Source: Betaproteobacteria bacterium Ga0077526 (GTDB lineage: Bacteria; Pseudomonadota; Gammaproteobacteria; Burkholderiales; Ga0077523). Taken from it: 64,000 nucleotides of DNA. The DNA lies in assembly GCA_001464765.1 (NCBI GenBank), contig LNDV01000024.1, forward strand, positions 1 to 64,000. The letters are read 5' to 3'. Positions 18,940 through 28,424 of this stretch are shown here, in pieces; position 1 is the first letter of the stretch, and the number at the start of each line of letters is the position of its first letter. Position numbers and translations under genes: made by a program. A model generated the notes under the pieces. That model was not told the origin of the DNA and searched no databases. It worked only from the letters and a program-made list of their open reading frames with translations.

Positions 18940-19191
18940 CTACGCGCGCCCGAAGGTTTCCTGCGCCTTCTTCAGGTTGGCAGGCACGTCCTTCATGAAA
19001 GCGTCCATCGCCTTGTCGCTGCTGAAGCAGTAGGTCTTGCCATCTTCTCGTACCGCGTTGACCTTGCACTCGGTCTTGACGTGCTTGGAGTTCGCGAGGC
19101 CCCACGCGCATTCGTTGTTGAATTCGGCTGCGTACCCCGTTGCTGAAAGGGCGAGCAGTCCTGCACCTACGATGAGTCGGGTCAGTCGCAT
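18940..19191 (-). CDS. Small secreted YHS-domain-like protein
   Basis: 83 residues. A signal peptide (1-21, ending 'ATGYA') precedes a 62-residue mature part. The pattern 'C.WGLA..K.VKTECKVN' then 'GKTYCFSSDKAMDAFMKD' matches the YHS fold, where a 'GK.YCF.s..a...F..dP' stretch is typical; YHS and TRASH domains bind metals through cysteines. The ATG at 19191 is picked because it starts the signal peptide; an upstream ATG at 19242 would place 17 residues before it. The gene has its own terminator. Likely periplasmic; the ligand is unknown. Confidence 0.75.
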   Translation of the reverse strand: MRLTRLIVGAGLLALSATGYAAEFNNECAWGLANSKHVKTECKVNAVREDGKTYCFSSDKAMDAFMKDVPANLKKAQETFGRA

Positions 19192-19570
19192 GAAACTCTC
19201 CGGTATTGAAGCCGTGCTTGACGGGATCGTCCGTGACGGCATGTCACGAATGCACCGGCACCTTCATCGTCTGGCGCGAGGAATCGCGACCTCGGTGTCG
19301 GTGGATGCATGCCGTCTTTATCCCACATGCACATGGCATCCATCTGTACGGCGTCGAACATAGGCGGCGTGCCGTCGCCCGCGCGAGCGCCACGCCGGCG
19401 GCCTGCTGCCACCGAAGGGCCGATGACGGGGTGGACCGTGCAAGTCGTGGTCGAAGTTGCGTGTCGCGGCGCACAGACCCGCGACCCCGATGGGTGCAAC
19501 GTGCGCTCATGACCCACGCCTCGGCAGATCCGCCGGGGACAACCGGGTCGTGCGACTTCAAGGAACCCGA
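19192..19570. other. Divergent intergenic region
   Basis: This 379-bp gap separates the minus-strand YHS-like gene from the plus-strand xfp operon and must hold both promoters. I see no clear promoter boxes, strong hairpin or convincing small gene. Confidence 0.4.
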
Positions 19571-20110
19571 ATGATCAAGAAACCCACCATCCCTTCGGCG
19601 GCGTCCCTGCCGGCGAATCCGGATCCTTCCGCATCCGGCAGCGTACCAATGGCATCCGGATCTGGAAGAACGCCACGGTTCACCGGATTGGCTTCGGCAA
19701 TGTCGCGCGTGAGCTTCGACGGCGCGACGGTGCTGCCTGCCATGCTCGCGTCCGCCGCCGTAGCGTCGACGAGGGCGACAAGGCGGATCGAACTGGCGCC
19801 GCTTCGCGCCCGATACGACACGCAGCACTATGGCGGAACCGCCTACCGTCACGGACCGGCGCGCGACATCGTCACTTACGCCGGGATGCCCGGCAACGCC
19901 ACCGCTCGCATGGACCCCGATGATGCGTCGCCCATGAGCGGGCCGGCTGCGGGCCCCACCGACTCGGAGCGTCGAATGATGGACGCCCTGGGCATCGGTT
20001 TCGAGAACGGTGTGTATGGCGTGGAGGACTTCCACTCCCATCGGCTCACGGAAGTCGTCGACTATGCCAACGCGCTTGCCCGGCTGGCCGAGGACGACGG
20101 CGGCCGATGA
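19571..20110 (+). CDS. Hypothetical protein translationally coupled to phosphoketolase
   Basis: 179 residues. The first half is rich in Ala, Ser and Pro without clear structure; the second half is more ordered ('[19 protein letters not shown]', '[19 protein letters not shown]'). I recognise no family. Its stop overlaps the phosphoketolase start (ATGA at 20107-20110), so the two are almost certainly translated from one message. The ATG at 19571 is chosen as the start nearest the ordered part; in-frame codons reach back to 19457. Confidence 0.65.
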   Translation: MIKKPTIPSAASLPANPDPSASGSVPMASGSGRTPRFTGLASAMSRVSFDGATVLPAMLASAAVASTRATRRIELAPLRARYDTQHYGGTAYRHGPARDIVTYAGMPGNATARMDPDDASPMSGPAAGPTDSERRMMDALGIGFENGVYGVEDFHSHRLTEVVDYANALARLAEDDGGR

Positions 20111-22611
20111 ACCGTGCCTCGTCCGTGACCCGGCCTCTGTCCGCCGACATGCTGAGGCGCATGCACGCCTACTGGCGTGCAGCCAACTATCTGTCGGTCG
20201 GGCAGATCTATCTGCAGGACAACCCGCTCCTGGAACTCCCGCTGGAGCGGGGTCACGTAAAGCCACGCCTGCTGGGGCACTGGGGAACGACGCCCGGCCT
20301 CAACCTCGTCTATGTGCACCTGAATCGCCTGATATCCCAGAACGACGTCGACATGATCTACGTCATCGGACCGGGACACGGCGGACCGGGCATCGTGGCC
20401 AATGCCTATCTCGAAGGCACCTACACGGAGCGCTACCCTGCCATTGCACAGACTCGGGAGGGCATGCGCGCGCTGTTCCGGCAGTTCTCGTGGCCGGGCG
20501 GCATCCCCAGCCATGTGGCCGCGGAAACGCCGGGCTCCATTCACGAAGGAGGGGAACTCGGGTACTCCCTCGCACACGCGTATGGCGCGGCGTTCGACAA
20601 CCCGGACCTGCTGGTGGCGTGTGTGATCGGCGACGGCGAGGCCGAGACCGGGGCACTGGCGACCAGCTGGCACTCCAACAAGTTTCTCAATCCCGCCCGC
20701 GACGGCGCCGTCCTGCCGATCCTGCATCTGAACGGATTCAAGATCGCGAATCCCACGGTACTCGCCCGCATCGGGCATGCGGAACTGGAATCGCTGATGC
20801 GAGGCTACGGCCACGACCCCATCTTCGTCGAAGGCGAAGATCCGGAGTTCGTGCACCAGGCGCTCGCCAAGGCGCTCGACTCGAGTCTGGCCAAGATCCG
20901 GCGCATTCAGGCGGCGGCCCGCGCGATGCCACCTGGCGGGATGCCCCGCCGTCCGATCTGGCCGATGATCATCCTGCGCACCCCGAAGGGGTGGACCGGT
21001 CCGGCCTTCGTCGACGGCCACCCTGTGGAAGGCAACTGGCGAGCGCACCAGGTGCCGATCGCCGATGTCGCATCCGACGAGCATCTTCGCCAGCTCGAAG
21101 ACTGGCTGCGAAGCTACCGTCCCGATGAACTGTTCGACGAGCACGGAAGGCTGCACGAGGAACTGGCCTCTCTGGCACCCGCGGGGCGGCGGCGCATGGG
21201 GGCCAATCCGCATGCGAACGGGGGCGAACTGCTGCAGCCGCTCGCCATGCCGAAATGGCAGGACCATGCCATTCCGATGGACACCCCGGGCAGCGTGACC
21301 GGCGAAGCCACCCGCGTACTGGGCGGCTTTCTGCGCGAGGTGATGCGGCTCAACTTGCAGAGCGCGAACTTTCGCGTCTTCGGCCCGGACGAAACGGGAT
21401 CCAATCGTCTCGACGCCCTCTACGAAGTGACCGGCAAGGCGTGGATGGCCGAGACCGCGCCGGACGATACGAACCTCGATGCGGCGGGGCGGGTGATGGA
21501 GGTGCTGAGCGAGCACCTTTGCGAAGGCTGGCTGGAGGGCTATCTCCTGACGGGACGCCACGGCCTGTTCTCGTGCTACGAGGCGTTCATCCACATCGTC
21601 GGTTCGATGTTCAACCAGCACGCGAAGTGGCTCAAGGTGAGTCGGCAGATCCCATGGCGCGCGCCCATCGCCTCGCTCAACTATCTGCTCACTTCCCACG
21701 TCTGGCGACAGGATCACAACGGCTTCTCGCACCAGGATCCCGGGTTCATCGACCATGTGGCGAGCAAACGGGCCGAGGTCGTCCGCATTTATCTGCCGCC
21801 GGATGCCAACTGTCTGCTGTCCGTGGCAGATCACTGCCTGCGCAGCCGGCACTATGTGAACCTGACGATCATCGGAAAGCAGCCGGAGTGGCAGTGGCTG
21901 GACGTCGAATCGGCCGAGCGCCATTGCCGGGCCGGCGCCGGCATCTGGGAATGGGCGAGCAACGAGGACGGCGATCCGGACGTCGTCATGGCGTGCGCTG
22001 GTGACGTGCCGACGCTCGAGACGCTGGCCGCCGTGACGCTGCTTCGCGCGTTCGCGAGGGATATCCGCATCCGCGTGGTGAATGTCGTGGACCTCATGGT
22101 GCTCCAGCCGCCGCCCATGCATCCGCACGGACTGGAGGACCCGGACTTCGATCGCCTGTTCACCACGCGAGCGCCGGTGATCTTCGCGTTCCATGGCTAT
22201 CCCGCGATGATTCACAAACTTACCTATCGACGACGCAACCACGAGCAGTTCCACGTGCGCGGCTATCGGGAGGAGGGCACGACCACCACCCCCTTCGACA
22301 TGGTGGTCCTGAACGAAATGGATCGCTACCGCCTTGCGCTCGACGCGATCAGCCGGATCCCGCGTTTCGCCGACGTCCTCGGGGAAGCGACTGCGCAATA
22401 CGCCGAGGCGATCGCACGGCACACGCACCATATCCGCGAGCACGGCGAAGACCTGCCGGAAGTCCGCAACTGGCGTTGGACGGACGGCGTCCCGCCGTCC
22501 GCGCTGTCGCCATCCATGGGAACTGTCGCCGCATCGGTGATGACGCCCACCCCGTCCCGAACGTCGCCGGCCTCAGAGGGGCTAGTCGACGATCATTCTT
22601 CAAGGAGCTGA
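20107..22611 (+). CDS. xfp: Phosphoketolase (D-xylulose-5-P / D-fructose-6-P)
   Basis: 834 residues, close to the usual length of Xfp. This thiamine-diphosphate enzyme splits xylulose-5-phosphate, often also fructose-6-phosphate, with phosphate into acetyl phosphate plus an aldose phosphate. Visible motifs: '[10 protein letters not shown]' (about 57), 'GPGHGGPG' (about 88) and the cofactor motif 'GDGEAETG' with '[12 protein letters not shown]' (about 175-196). The C-terminal half carries the conserved '[12 protein letters not shown]' and 'FSHQDPGF' stretches. No acetate kinase or phosphotransacetylase gene is adjacent, so the fate of acetyl phosphate is not shown. A tiny DUF3309 gene follows 3 bp after the stop. 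Confidence 0.95.
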   Translation: MNRASSVTRPLSADMLRRMHAYWRAANYLSVGQIYLQDNPLLELPLERGHVKPRLLGHWGTTPGLNLVYVHLNRLISQNDVDMIYVIGPGHGGPGIVANAYLEGTYTERYPAIAQTREGMRALFRQFSWPGGIPSHVAAETPGSIHEGGELGYSLAHAYGAAFDNPDLLVACVIGDGEAETGALATSWHSNKFLNPARDGAVLPILHLNGFKIANPTVLARIGHAELESLMRGYGHDPIFVEGEDPEFVHQALAKALDSSLAKIRRIQAAARAMPPGGMPRRPIWPMIILRTPKGWTGPAFVDGHPVEGNWRAHQVPIADVASDEHLRQLEDWLRSYRPDELFDEHGRLHEELASLAPAGRRRMGANPHANGGELLQPLAMPKWQDHAIPMDTPGSVTGEATRVLGGFLREVMRLNLQSANFRVFGPDETGSNRLDALYEVTGKAWMAETAPDDTNLDAAGRVMEVLSEHLCEGWLEGYLLTGRHGLFSCYEAFIHIVGSMFNQHAKWLKVSRQIPWRAPIASLNYLLTSHVWRQDHNGFSHQDPGFIDHVASKRAEVVRIYLPPDANCLLSVADHCLRSRHYVNLTIIGKQPEWQWLDVESAERHCRAGAGIWEWASNEDGDPDVVMACAGDVPTLETLAAVTLLRAFARDIRIRVVNVVDLMVLQPPPMHPHGLEDPDFDRLFTTRAPVIFAFHGYPAMIHKLTYRRRNHEQFHVRGYREEGTTTTPFDMVVLNEMDRYRLALDAISRIPRFADVLGEATAQYAEAIARHTHHIREHGEDLPEVRNWRWTDGVPPSALSPSMGTVAASVMTPTPSRTSPASEGLVDDHSSRS

Positions 22612-22614
22612 TTC

Positions 22615-22773
22615 ATGAGTCTGAGCACGATCCTTCTCATTGTCCTGGTGCTGCTGCTGATCGGCGCCATCCCTGCCTGGCCCCACAGTCGCAACTGGGG
22701 CTATGCCCCGAGCGGCGTCTTAGGCGCCGTGGCCGTTGTCGTGGTGGTGCTGCTTCTGATGGGCCGCATTTGA
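22615..22773 (+). CDS. DUF3309 family small membrane protein
   Basis: 52 residues, almost wholly two hydrophobic helices joined by 'WPHSRNWGYAPSG', the hallmark of DUF3309 (PF11752). An AAGGAG ribosome site at 22601-22606 lies 8 bp before the ATG, within the end of the phosphoketolase gene, which suggests co-transcription. Function is unknown; such proteins are common in proteobacteria beside stress genes. Confidence 0.85.
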   Translation: MSLSTILLIVLVLLLIGAIPAWPHSRNWGYAPSGVLGAVAVVVVVLLLMGRI

Positions 22774-22985
22774 TCGTGCGCGCCCTCGCGACAGTGTGCG
22801 CTGGAGGACCGACATGGGGCAGCAGGGCGCGTAACCTGGAATCTGGTGCTCGAACGGTCGAGCCTTCCACCAACGGGTGGGCAGGAGACCGTCTCCGAAG
22901 CAGGGCGCCATCGGGGAAGGCGGTAGCGCAAGTCGCTCTCGCCCAACTCCCCGGACCTCGCCACATGATACGAAGGAACACCCAG

Positions 22986-23447
22986 ATGAAACGCATCGCA
23001 ACAGCATTACTGTTCGCCGGAATTCTGCCCACGCTGGGCGTCACAGCGTACGCAGAGGACATCAATACCGACGCGACCAAAGTGAAGAACGTGCAATCGA
23101 AGGATTTCAACGATACCCAGACGGCTCCTGCCAAGCAGAACGACACCGGCCGCGGCGCGGATCGCCAGGGTACGGAACGTCAGGCCGGTTACGTGGAAGC
23201 CAAGGACAAGGCCCAGGTCGACTACATGGCGGCCAAGACGAAATGCGGCGCCGTCACAGGGGCGGCCACCTCTGCTTGCATGACTGAGGCCACCACCGCG
23301 CGCACGCTGGCGCTGGCGGAAGCCGAGACCCGTTGGGGTCCCAAGGCCCCGAACGACCCCATGGGAAACAAGTCGCCAGCGGAAGATCCGGATTCGAGTC
23401 GCGGTGGACGCGGTAGCGGCCCTGCCGATCCGACCATGACGCAGTAA
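22986..23447 (+). CDS. Secreted protein with one C-x10-C helical module
   Basis: 153 residues. A signal peptide (1-23, ending 'VTAYA') is followed by a polar, Asn/Asp/Gln-rich stretch, then the module 'YMAAKTKC' - ten residues - C ('ACMTEA'), and a Pro/Gly/Asp-rich tail. The same module occurs three times in the protein at 32951-33502, so the two are related. Predicted periplasmic. No known family recognised. A strong terminator follows. Confidence 0.75.
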   Translation: MKRIATALLFAGILPTLGVTAYAEDINTDATKVKNVQSKDFNDTQTAPAKQNDTGRGADRQGTERQAGYVEAKDKAQVDYMAAKTKCGAVTGAATSACMTEATTARTLALAEAETRWGPKAPNDPMGNKSPAEDPDSSRGGRGSGPADPTMTQ

Positions 23448-23490
23448 CGATGTGCCTCGCTGATCGCCAGCGAGCGTAGTTCAGAAAGAG

Positions 23491-23518
23491 ACGGGGCTGA
23501 CCTTCGGGTCAGCCCCGT
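23491..23518 (+). terminator. Rho-independent terminator
   Basis: A perfect 12-bp stem, ACGGGGCTGACC / GGTCAGCCCCGT, with a TTCG tetraloop, then TTCGTC. It lies 43 bp after the stop of the preceding plus-strand gene and before a convergent minus-strand gene. Confidence 0.85.
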
Positions 23519-23583
23519 TTCGTCGTGCGGCGCGAATCGGGCTGTCCTGCCCGGGGCCTTGCGACGCCCGGGCAGGACGATCG

Positions 23584-23823
23584 TCAATCCAGATAGCGGT
23601 CTGCTTCTCGGAACATGTCCAACGCCAGCGCATCCCACTCGAACAGACGGGCGTCCGTGGCATCTTCACTTTCTTCGGCAGTTTCTTCCACGTGGTCTGC
23701 ACGACGGCCGAGGAGGATTTCATCCGGATCGAACGCGTCGTCGTTCCGGGCAAAGGTGTGTCCCCGGGGGGGAAGGCCGACGACCGAAGCCGAGGGGCGC
23801 GTGGAAAGCATGGTGAGGGGCAT
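23584..23823 (-). CDS. Small acidic hypothetical protein
   Basis: 79 residues with an acidic second half ('DDAFDPDEILLG', 'EETAEESEDATDARLFEWD'). No family recognised. The ATG at 23823 has a near-perfect AAGGAGGCTGAC ribosome site, which sets the start. No signal peptide or membrane helix, so probably cytoplasmic. It lies downstream of the ferritin-like gene on the same strand, 141 bp away. Confidence 0.65.
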   Translation of the reverse strand: MPLTMLSTRPSASVVGLPPRGHTFARNDDAFDPDEILLGRRADHVEETAEESEDATDARLFEWDALALDMFREADRYLD

Positions 23824-23964
23824 GTCAGCCTCCTTGGTGGGAATGGTGCACTGCTGTGCGGGCTGGGACATCGAGGCCGCTGGCGGGCGGCGATCGCTCG
23901 GGGGACGGGAGCGCCGTGCGACGGAACGCACCTGAACAGGGGGGCTTGGCCCTGCAACACGCGC

Positions 23965-24579
23965 TCAGAGTCTCCATGAAGCCTCCGTGCCGTCTCCTTG
24001 CTCCTGGTCGCCCAGCCAGTCCTTCAGCTCTTCGGCGTGTACCTGCTCGTCGCTCAGGATGTCCTCGAGCAGGCGACGCGTGGTGGAGTCCTTGTCCCCG
24101 ACCAGCAGGATCATCTGACCGTAGCATTCGATGGCGACCCTCTCCGCCACCAGATTCGCCTTGATCATGGCTCGCAGTTCGACGGACTCGTCGTATCCCG
24201 CATGACTGCGCAACATGAGGGTGTGCGGGGAGAAGTCCGGCTTTCCGCCGAGCTGCACGATTCGCTGGGCAAGGCGGTCGGCGTGGGCCGATTCCTCGTT
24301 GGCGTGGGCCAGGAATTCCTCGGCGATCTTCGGTGAAGCGAGGCCCTGGGCAGTGAAGTGATGACGGCGGTAACGCAGCCCGCACACGACTTCGGTAGCG
24401 AGCGCATCGTTGAGCAGCAGGAGCACGTCGCTCTGCCACGTCCCCGGCAGGGGCGACTGAACGCCGGTGACGGCGGCACCGCGCCTGGCTGACTCTACGG
24501 CGTCGAGATCCAGCTGCAACGGTTCGCGAGTGGCGGGGGCGGGCACGCTGGTGTGTGCGATATCGAGAGTTTCGTTCAT
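23965..24579 (-). CDS. Ferritin-like (bacterioferritin-type) protein
   Basis: 204 residues. After about 45 variable residues comes a four-helix ferritin-like domain with paired iron ligands: 'LNDALATEVVCGLRYRRHH', 'AHANEESAHADRLAQRI' (E-x-x-H), 'LVAERVAIECYGQM' and 'LSDEQVHAEELKDWL' (E-x-x-H). This is the pattern of bacterioferritin/DPS-related di-iron proteins used in iron storage or peroxide protection. The ATG follows GGAGG by 9 nt. No heme-ligand methionine can be assigned by eye. Confidence 0.85.
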   Translation of the reverse strand: MNETLDIAHTSVPAPATREPLQLDLDAVESARRGAAVTGVQSPLPGTWQSDVLLLLNDALATEVVCGLRYRRHHFTAQGLASPKIAEEFLAHANEESAHADRLAQRIVQLGGKPDFSPHTLMLRSHAGYDESVELRAMIKANLVAERVAIECYGQMILLVGDKDSTTRRLLEDILSDEQVHAEELKDWLGDQEQGDGTEASWRL

Positions 24580-24922
24580 GGTCTTGCGCCTCCAAGGCGT
24601 AGGTGGGAGGTCGCCGGGGCGACCCACGGGACCACTGTAGGAGGGCACTGTTCCCCGATCCATCGGGCATCGCCCCCACCGACTGTAGGACAGCGACGGG
24701 CCCTGGCGTAGGCCACGAATCTCAGGCCGCGGTCATGCTTACTGTGCGATGGCGCACCGACTGCGTCGCGTGACGAACTCAAACTCGGGAAGCTGTGATC
24801 ACTTGGTGCGACCGTGCCGATCGGCCGACCCCTCAGCGGTGGCCGGAAGGGCGACATCAAGACTTCAGGAACGGGGCGCGCGGTGCAGGCAACTCCGTTC
24901 AGTTCTTTTCGAGGAGAACGGG
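24580..24922. other. Divergent intergenic region
   Basis: 343 bp between the ferritin-like gene (minus) and the M48 lipoprotein gene (plus), so it holds two promoters. A 7-bp hairpin GGTCGCC-GG-GGCGACC (24609-24624) falls in the ferritin leader. The phrase CTGTAGGA occurs twice (near 24635 and 24681). No reading frame here is convincing. Confidence 0.4.
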
Positions 24923-25753
24923 ATGTTGAGACTTCCCCATGCAGTGCTCTTGCTGACCGCCGCACTGGGAGCGTGCGAGAGCGCCCCGGTCACGGGGCGG
25001 AAGCAGCTGATGCTGGTCGAAGAATCGCAGGCGATCCAGGCCTCCAACGAGGCCTATGCGGAAGTGCTGGCGCCGATTCGGAAGGCCGGCAAACTCAACG
25101 ACGATCCCGCCATGAAGACGCGCGTCGACCGCATCACTTCGCGCCTGGTCGCCCAGGCCGTGCTGTATCGACCGGAAACAGCGGCGTGGAACTGGCAGGT
25201 GGCGGTGATCGATGAGCCGAAGACTCTCAACGCGTGGTGCATGGCCGGCGGCCAGATGGCCATCTACTCCGGCATCATCACCCAGCTCACGCTGACCGAT
25301 GACGAGATCGCGCAGGTGATGGGTCATGAGATCGCCCACGCGCTGGCGAAGCACAGCGCCGAGCGCATGTCGACAGCAATGGCCTCGGACGCGATTCTTC
25401 AGGTGGGCGCATTGCTGCTCGGCAAGAGTGGCGCAACCGGTCAGATGGCGATGCAGGCGGCCGCGGCCGCCACGACAGTGGGCGTGCAACTTCCGAATAG
25501 CCGGAAGCAGGAGTCGGAGGCGGATCGCATCGGCATCGAGCTTGCCGCCAAGGCCGGGTACGACCCGCGCGCCGCGGCAAAGCTCTGGGAAAAGATGCTG
25601 GCAGCCTCGGGGAGTCGCGGGCAGTCCGACTTTCTGAGCACGCACCCGCAGAGCGAGAAGCGGCAGGAAGTTCTCGCCGGTCTGGTTCCGCAGATGGTGC
25701 CGTTCTACGAGAACAAGTCGCCCCGACCTGAGTACGCCTTCAAGACACCGTAG
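24923..25753 (+). CDS. M48 family metallopeptidase, predicted lipoprotein
   Basis: 276 residues. The signal ends in a lipobox 'LGAC' (about 17-20), so the protein should be anchored in the outer or inner membrane facing the periplasm. The zinc motif 'HEIAH' (about 135-139) and the third ligand in 'ESEADRIG' (about 198) mark an M48 peptidase like LoiP/YggG or the BepA class. These act in envelope protein quality control. It is shorter than BepA and lacks TPRs. The ATG at 24923 follows GAGGAGAACGG. Confidence 0.9.
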   Translation: MLRLPHAVLLLTAALGACESAPVTGRKQLMLVEESQAIQASNEAYAEVLAPIRKAGKLNDDPAMKTRVDRITSRLVAQAVLYRPETAAWNWQVAVIDEPKTLNAWCMAGGQMAIYSGIITQLTLTDDEIAQVMGHEIAHALAKHSAERMSTAMASDAILQVGALLLGKSGATGQMAMQAAAAATTVGVQLPNSRKQESEADRIGIELAAKAGYDPRAAAKLWEKMLAASGSRGQSDFLSTHPQSEKRQEVLAGLVPQMVPFYENKSPRPEYAFKTP

Positions 25754-25802
25754 CGATCTGGCACGGCGCCGTCTACGATCTTGTCCCACTGCGCAACGAA
25801 AG

Positions 25803-25826
25803 AAGCGGTCCCGGATGGGACCGCTT
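25803..25826. terminator. Bidirectional hairpin terminator between convergent genes
   Basis: A perfect 10-bp stem AAGCGGTCCC / GGGACCGCTT with a GGAT loop, between the converging M48 (plus) and BON (minus) genes. On the minus strand it is followed by TCTTTCGTT, so it fits best as the end of the BON transcript. Confidence 0.7.
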
Positions 25827-25848
25827 GTCGGCGCGGGAGGAAGAAGGA

Positions 25849-26160
25849 TTACTTGAGCCGCATGTCGTTCTTGACGGACTGCACGCCCTTCACGCCGTTT
25901 GCGACGGAGATGGCCTTGTCGATATCGGCCTGGGAGTTCACGAAGCCGCTCAGCTGCACCGCGCCCTTGAACGTCTCGACGTTGACCTCCGCGGATTTCA
26001 GCGTCGGGTCGGCGAAGATGGCGCTCTTCACCTTAGTGGTGAGGACGGTGTCGTCGATGTACTCTCCGGTGCCTTCCTGTTTCGGCGATGACGCACATCC
26101 CATCGAGACAGCGAGAACCATGGCAAAGAGTGTAGCGGTCAGACGTTGCATCGGGATCAT
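25849..26160 (-). CDS. BON domain lipoprotein
   Basis: 103 residues. A lipobox 'SMGC' (about 19-22) is followed by one BON domain (about 36-102) with 'DDTVLTTKVKSAI', 'VQLSGFV' and 'VKGVQSVKNDM'. BON domains bind phospholipid or help maintain the envelope (OsmY, DolP). The ATG at 26160 has an AAAGGAA site; a second ATG three codons on is possible. It is one of several small envelope-stress proteins in this region. Confidence 0.88.
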   Translation of the reverse strand: MIPMQRLTATLFAMVLAVSMGCASSPKQEGTGEYIDDTVLTTKVKSAIFADPTLKSAEVNVETFKGAVQLSGFVNSQADIDKAISVANGVKGVQSVKNDMRLK

Positions 26161-26281
26161 TTGGAATTTCCTTTGAAGTAATGAGGGTGGACCGTCCCTC
26201 GAACTGAATCGCCCGCATCCCTTGGTGCCGCGCGGGATCGATTCAAGGTCCTGAGCGCCTATGGCGCGGGGATCATCAGGA

Positions 26282-26308
26282 GCGGGCCTCCGGATCGGGA
26301 GACCCGCA
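26282..26308 (-). terminator. Hairpin after the beta-barrel gene
   Basis: On the minus strand GCGGGTCTCC and GGAGGCCCGC pair over 10 bp (one G-U) with a 6-nt loop, shortly after the stop at 26319. No T run follows, so it is only a probable terminator. Confidence 0.45.
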
Positions 26309-26318
26309 CAGAACGGGA

Positions 26319-26978
26319 TCAGAACTTGTACACACCGCCGATGGACAGCAGCGACACGGTGTCGCGTCCGCCAGCGAACTCCATCCGATAGGCATCCCAG
26401 TCGCCGCGAATCGCCCAGTTGCGATTGATGTCGAATTGTGCGCCGGCGCCGTAGCTGAGATTCATGTCCGACTTGTTGCCGATGGCCACGCCCGGTACGG
26501 GCGAGCCAGTGCGCGTCCAGCCATACACGGCGCCGATCTTGCCGAAGACGTTCAACTGCTCGGCCAGCGGCCAGTTGGCCACGAGGCCCAGGTTCACGCC
26601 CCTGGCGCGTACGTCGCCGCCGTTGCGGTCCAGTCGACCGAGATCCACGTACGAGACCTCGACGCCGAAGATCCTGGAGAACTGTCCGCCCGCATAGACC
26701 TTGTAGCCGATGTCGGTCTCATCGCAGGAAGCACCGGCGGCACAACCCGGCAGACCGAAGTCCGAAATGCCTCCGTTGATGCCGACGTAACCGTATGAGG
26801 TCAACGGAATGAGGGAACTGGGCCGTGCGGTATCTGCATCACTCCAGCGACCCATCGTGTTGGTCGGAGGACTGTCGACCATGCGGGTCGAACGGCCTGT
26901 GTCCTGCGCAACGGCGGGAACGGTCCCCAATATCGCAAGCAGACAGGCGGAGAGAGGAATCAGATGGTTCTTGGTCAT
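26319..26978 (-). CDS. Outer-membrane beta-barrel protein
   Basis: 219 residues. A signal peptide (1-24, ending 'AVA') precedes an eight-strand-type barrel with alternating hydrophobic strands ('GYVGINGGISDFG', 'VNLGLVANWPL', 'YGAGAQFDINRNWAIRGDW') and a terminal Phe ('GGVYKF') typical of BAM substrates. It resembles the OmpA-like/OmpX transmembrane families (PF13505-type). No periplasmic OmpA domain is attached. Function unknown, possibly envelope stability. Confidence 0.82.
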   Translation of the reverse strand: MTKNHLIPLSACLLAILGTVPAVAQDTGRSTRMVDSPPTNTMGRWSDADTARPSSLIPLTSYGYVGINGGISDFGLPGCAAGASCDETDIGYKVYAGGQFSRIFGVEVSYVDLGRLDRNGGDVRARGVNLGLVANWPLAEQLNVFGKIGAVYGWTRTGSPVPGVAIGNKSDMNLSYGAGAQFDINRNWAIRGDWDAYRMEFAGGRDTVSLLSIGGVYKF

Positions 26979-27226
26979 GGCGGGTATTTCCTTTGTGTGG
27001 CGGCGACGCCGGGAGATGCCGGCTATGTGTCATTGGCCGCCTGAAAATCGGTTCTGGCGGACACGCAAGCCCAGCGTGAGCGGGCGAGGTGGGGTCTGTT
27101 CCTCCGCCCGGGAGAGCTTCCATCGGACAGGAGAAATCGAAGAGGAATCATGCAGGAGCAAACCGCTTTTCACCGTCTCCCAACGCACACACGGACTCAG
27201 TATTCCGATGTCTGAATCGGGGCGGA

Positions 27227-27520
27227 TCAACGCAAACGGCTCGACGCGGGTTGCGTCTCCAGACGGGTCATTCCGACATCGGGTTCGTCGGGAGGATCCT
27301 GGAGTTCATCGAGGTGGAGCCGGAGGGGTTGCAGCAGTTCGCGATGCCACAGCACATAGCGGTCGGCGTCTTGCGTATTCGCGCAGCTCTGCTGGTCGAA
27401 CGCCTCTGTGCAACGGCCGGGAAGGGGCGCGGCCTTCTCCGCGCGTGTTCCTCCGACTGAGAATGCACACGCAAACAGAAGCAGCAGCGCCGCGCGGCCA
27501 ACGGGTGACGGCGATGACAG
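27227..27520 (-). CDS. Putative small secreted protein with no ATG/GTG/TTG start
   Basis: The minus-strand frame is open from just after the upstream gene's stop down to a TGA at 27227-27229. It encodes a convincing signal peptide ('AALLLLFACAF', ending 'GGTRA') followed by a polar mature part with two cysteines ('GRCTEAFDQQSC') and 'YVLWHRELLQPLRLHLDELQ'. No ATG, GTG or TTG occurs before the signal peptide. The start given is a CTG, a guess. Either CTG is used, or a frameshift links it to the GTG at 27560 in another frame. The opposite-strand frame is also open, so the call is tentative. Confidence 0.5.
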   Translation of the reverse strand: MSSPSPVGRAALLLLFACAFSVGGTRAEKAAPLPGRCTEAFDQQSCANTQDADRYVLWHRELLQPLRLHLDELQDPPDEPDVGMTRLETQPASSRLR

Positions 27521-27611
27521 TGGAAGGAGGCGGGGGCAGGTTGAAGTCTCGATGACGCACCTCTTTCGAATTCGGTCACGGGGAGTGCGACGGTCGCGCG
27601 CGCCCCACGAT

Positions 27612-28154
27612 TCAGTTCGCGGTCGTCTTCACCAGCCGAGGGGGAGCCGCGGCGTCGAAATCCGTCCAGTTGCCGTCTGCCCACTCGCCCTGGGCGCGCT
27701 CCACATCCAGTGCGCCGTGAGCCACGAGTGCATCGATCACGCGGCTCTCGTCGGATGGCGCAGCGATCCGAACGGAAAGAATCACGCCGCTCGCGCGCCG
27801 GTCTGGGGGTGCCTTCGGATCTTCGTCTTCGCCCAGGTGATCGAGGGCGCCGGCGAACGAGCCTGTGTACGCGCCGACAGCCGCACCCGCGAGAGCGAAC
27901 GTCGGACCGCCAATCGCCCCTAGAGCCGCACCGGCCATGGCGCCGGCCAGCGCTGTGTTGACCGCCGACGGCGCTGCGCCTGCCGAGTCCGGATCTTCGT
28001 CGCCATCGCCGCCGTACTCGGAGATGTCGTGCTGCCCCGGCGGATTGTTGAAGAAGATGCAGATGTCTTTCGGCGCCACATAGGCGGTCATGGATTCGGA
28101 GACCGCGTCGGCCTGGGCCTTGGTCTCGAAACGTCCTGCAATGATTCGCTGCAT
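27612..28154 (-). CDS. Hypothetical protein with glycine-zipper section
   Basis: 180 residues. The N-terminus ('MQRIIAGRFETKAQADAV') looks like a small ferredoxin-like alpha/beta start. A Gly/Ala-rich section (about 70-115, 'GAMAGAALGAIGGPTFALAG') resembles a glycine-zipper membrane hairpin, and the C-terminal part ('GVILSVRIAAPSDESRVIDALVAHGA') looks like a second small alpha/beta unit. Related proteins are annotated only as hypothetical as far as I know. GGAG lies before the ATG at 28154. Confidence 0.7.
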   Translation of the reverse strand: MQRIIAGRFETKAQADAVSESMTAYVAPKDICIFFNNPPGQHDISEYGGDGDEDPDSAGAAPSAVNTALAGAMAGAALGAIGGPTFALAGAAVGAYTGSFAGALDHLGEDEDPKAPPDRRASGVILSVRIAAPSDESRVIDALVAHGALDVERAQGEWADGNWTDFDAAAPPRLVKTTAN

Positions 28155-28424
28155 GGGAGTTCTCCAGGAACCCGATCCGATGTCGGCCGGGTGGGGTGCT
28201 GCAGGTCTGCCCCGGGGGGACAAGGCCGGAGCTGATGTGACGATGGTCGCATCGCGGGCCCGGCGCGTCCGTTCGTTGCCGGACAGAGCGGGAGCGCAAA
28301 AAAACAGCGCACCGGAGTGCGCCGTGAAAACCGACCCCACCCGAGCATTCCGCGGCATCCTGCCAAGCGAAGTGCCCGACGGCTCGGGGTCAGCGGGGGG
28401 AAGTGGGAGGTGACCTTGCGAAGG

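Noticed and set aside
20062..22443. A 793-codon minus-strand frame
   Set aside because: It is antisense to the phosphoketolase gene and shows no domain.
27089..27460. A plus-strand frame opposite the start-less secreted protein
   Set aside because: Its end reads smoothly, but it has no signal, domain or good ribosome site, and the minus strand has a clear signal peptide in codon register with it. Not fully excluded.
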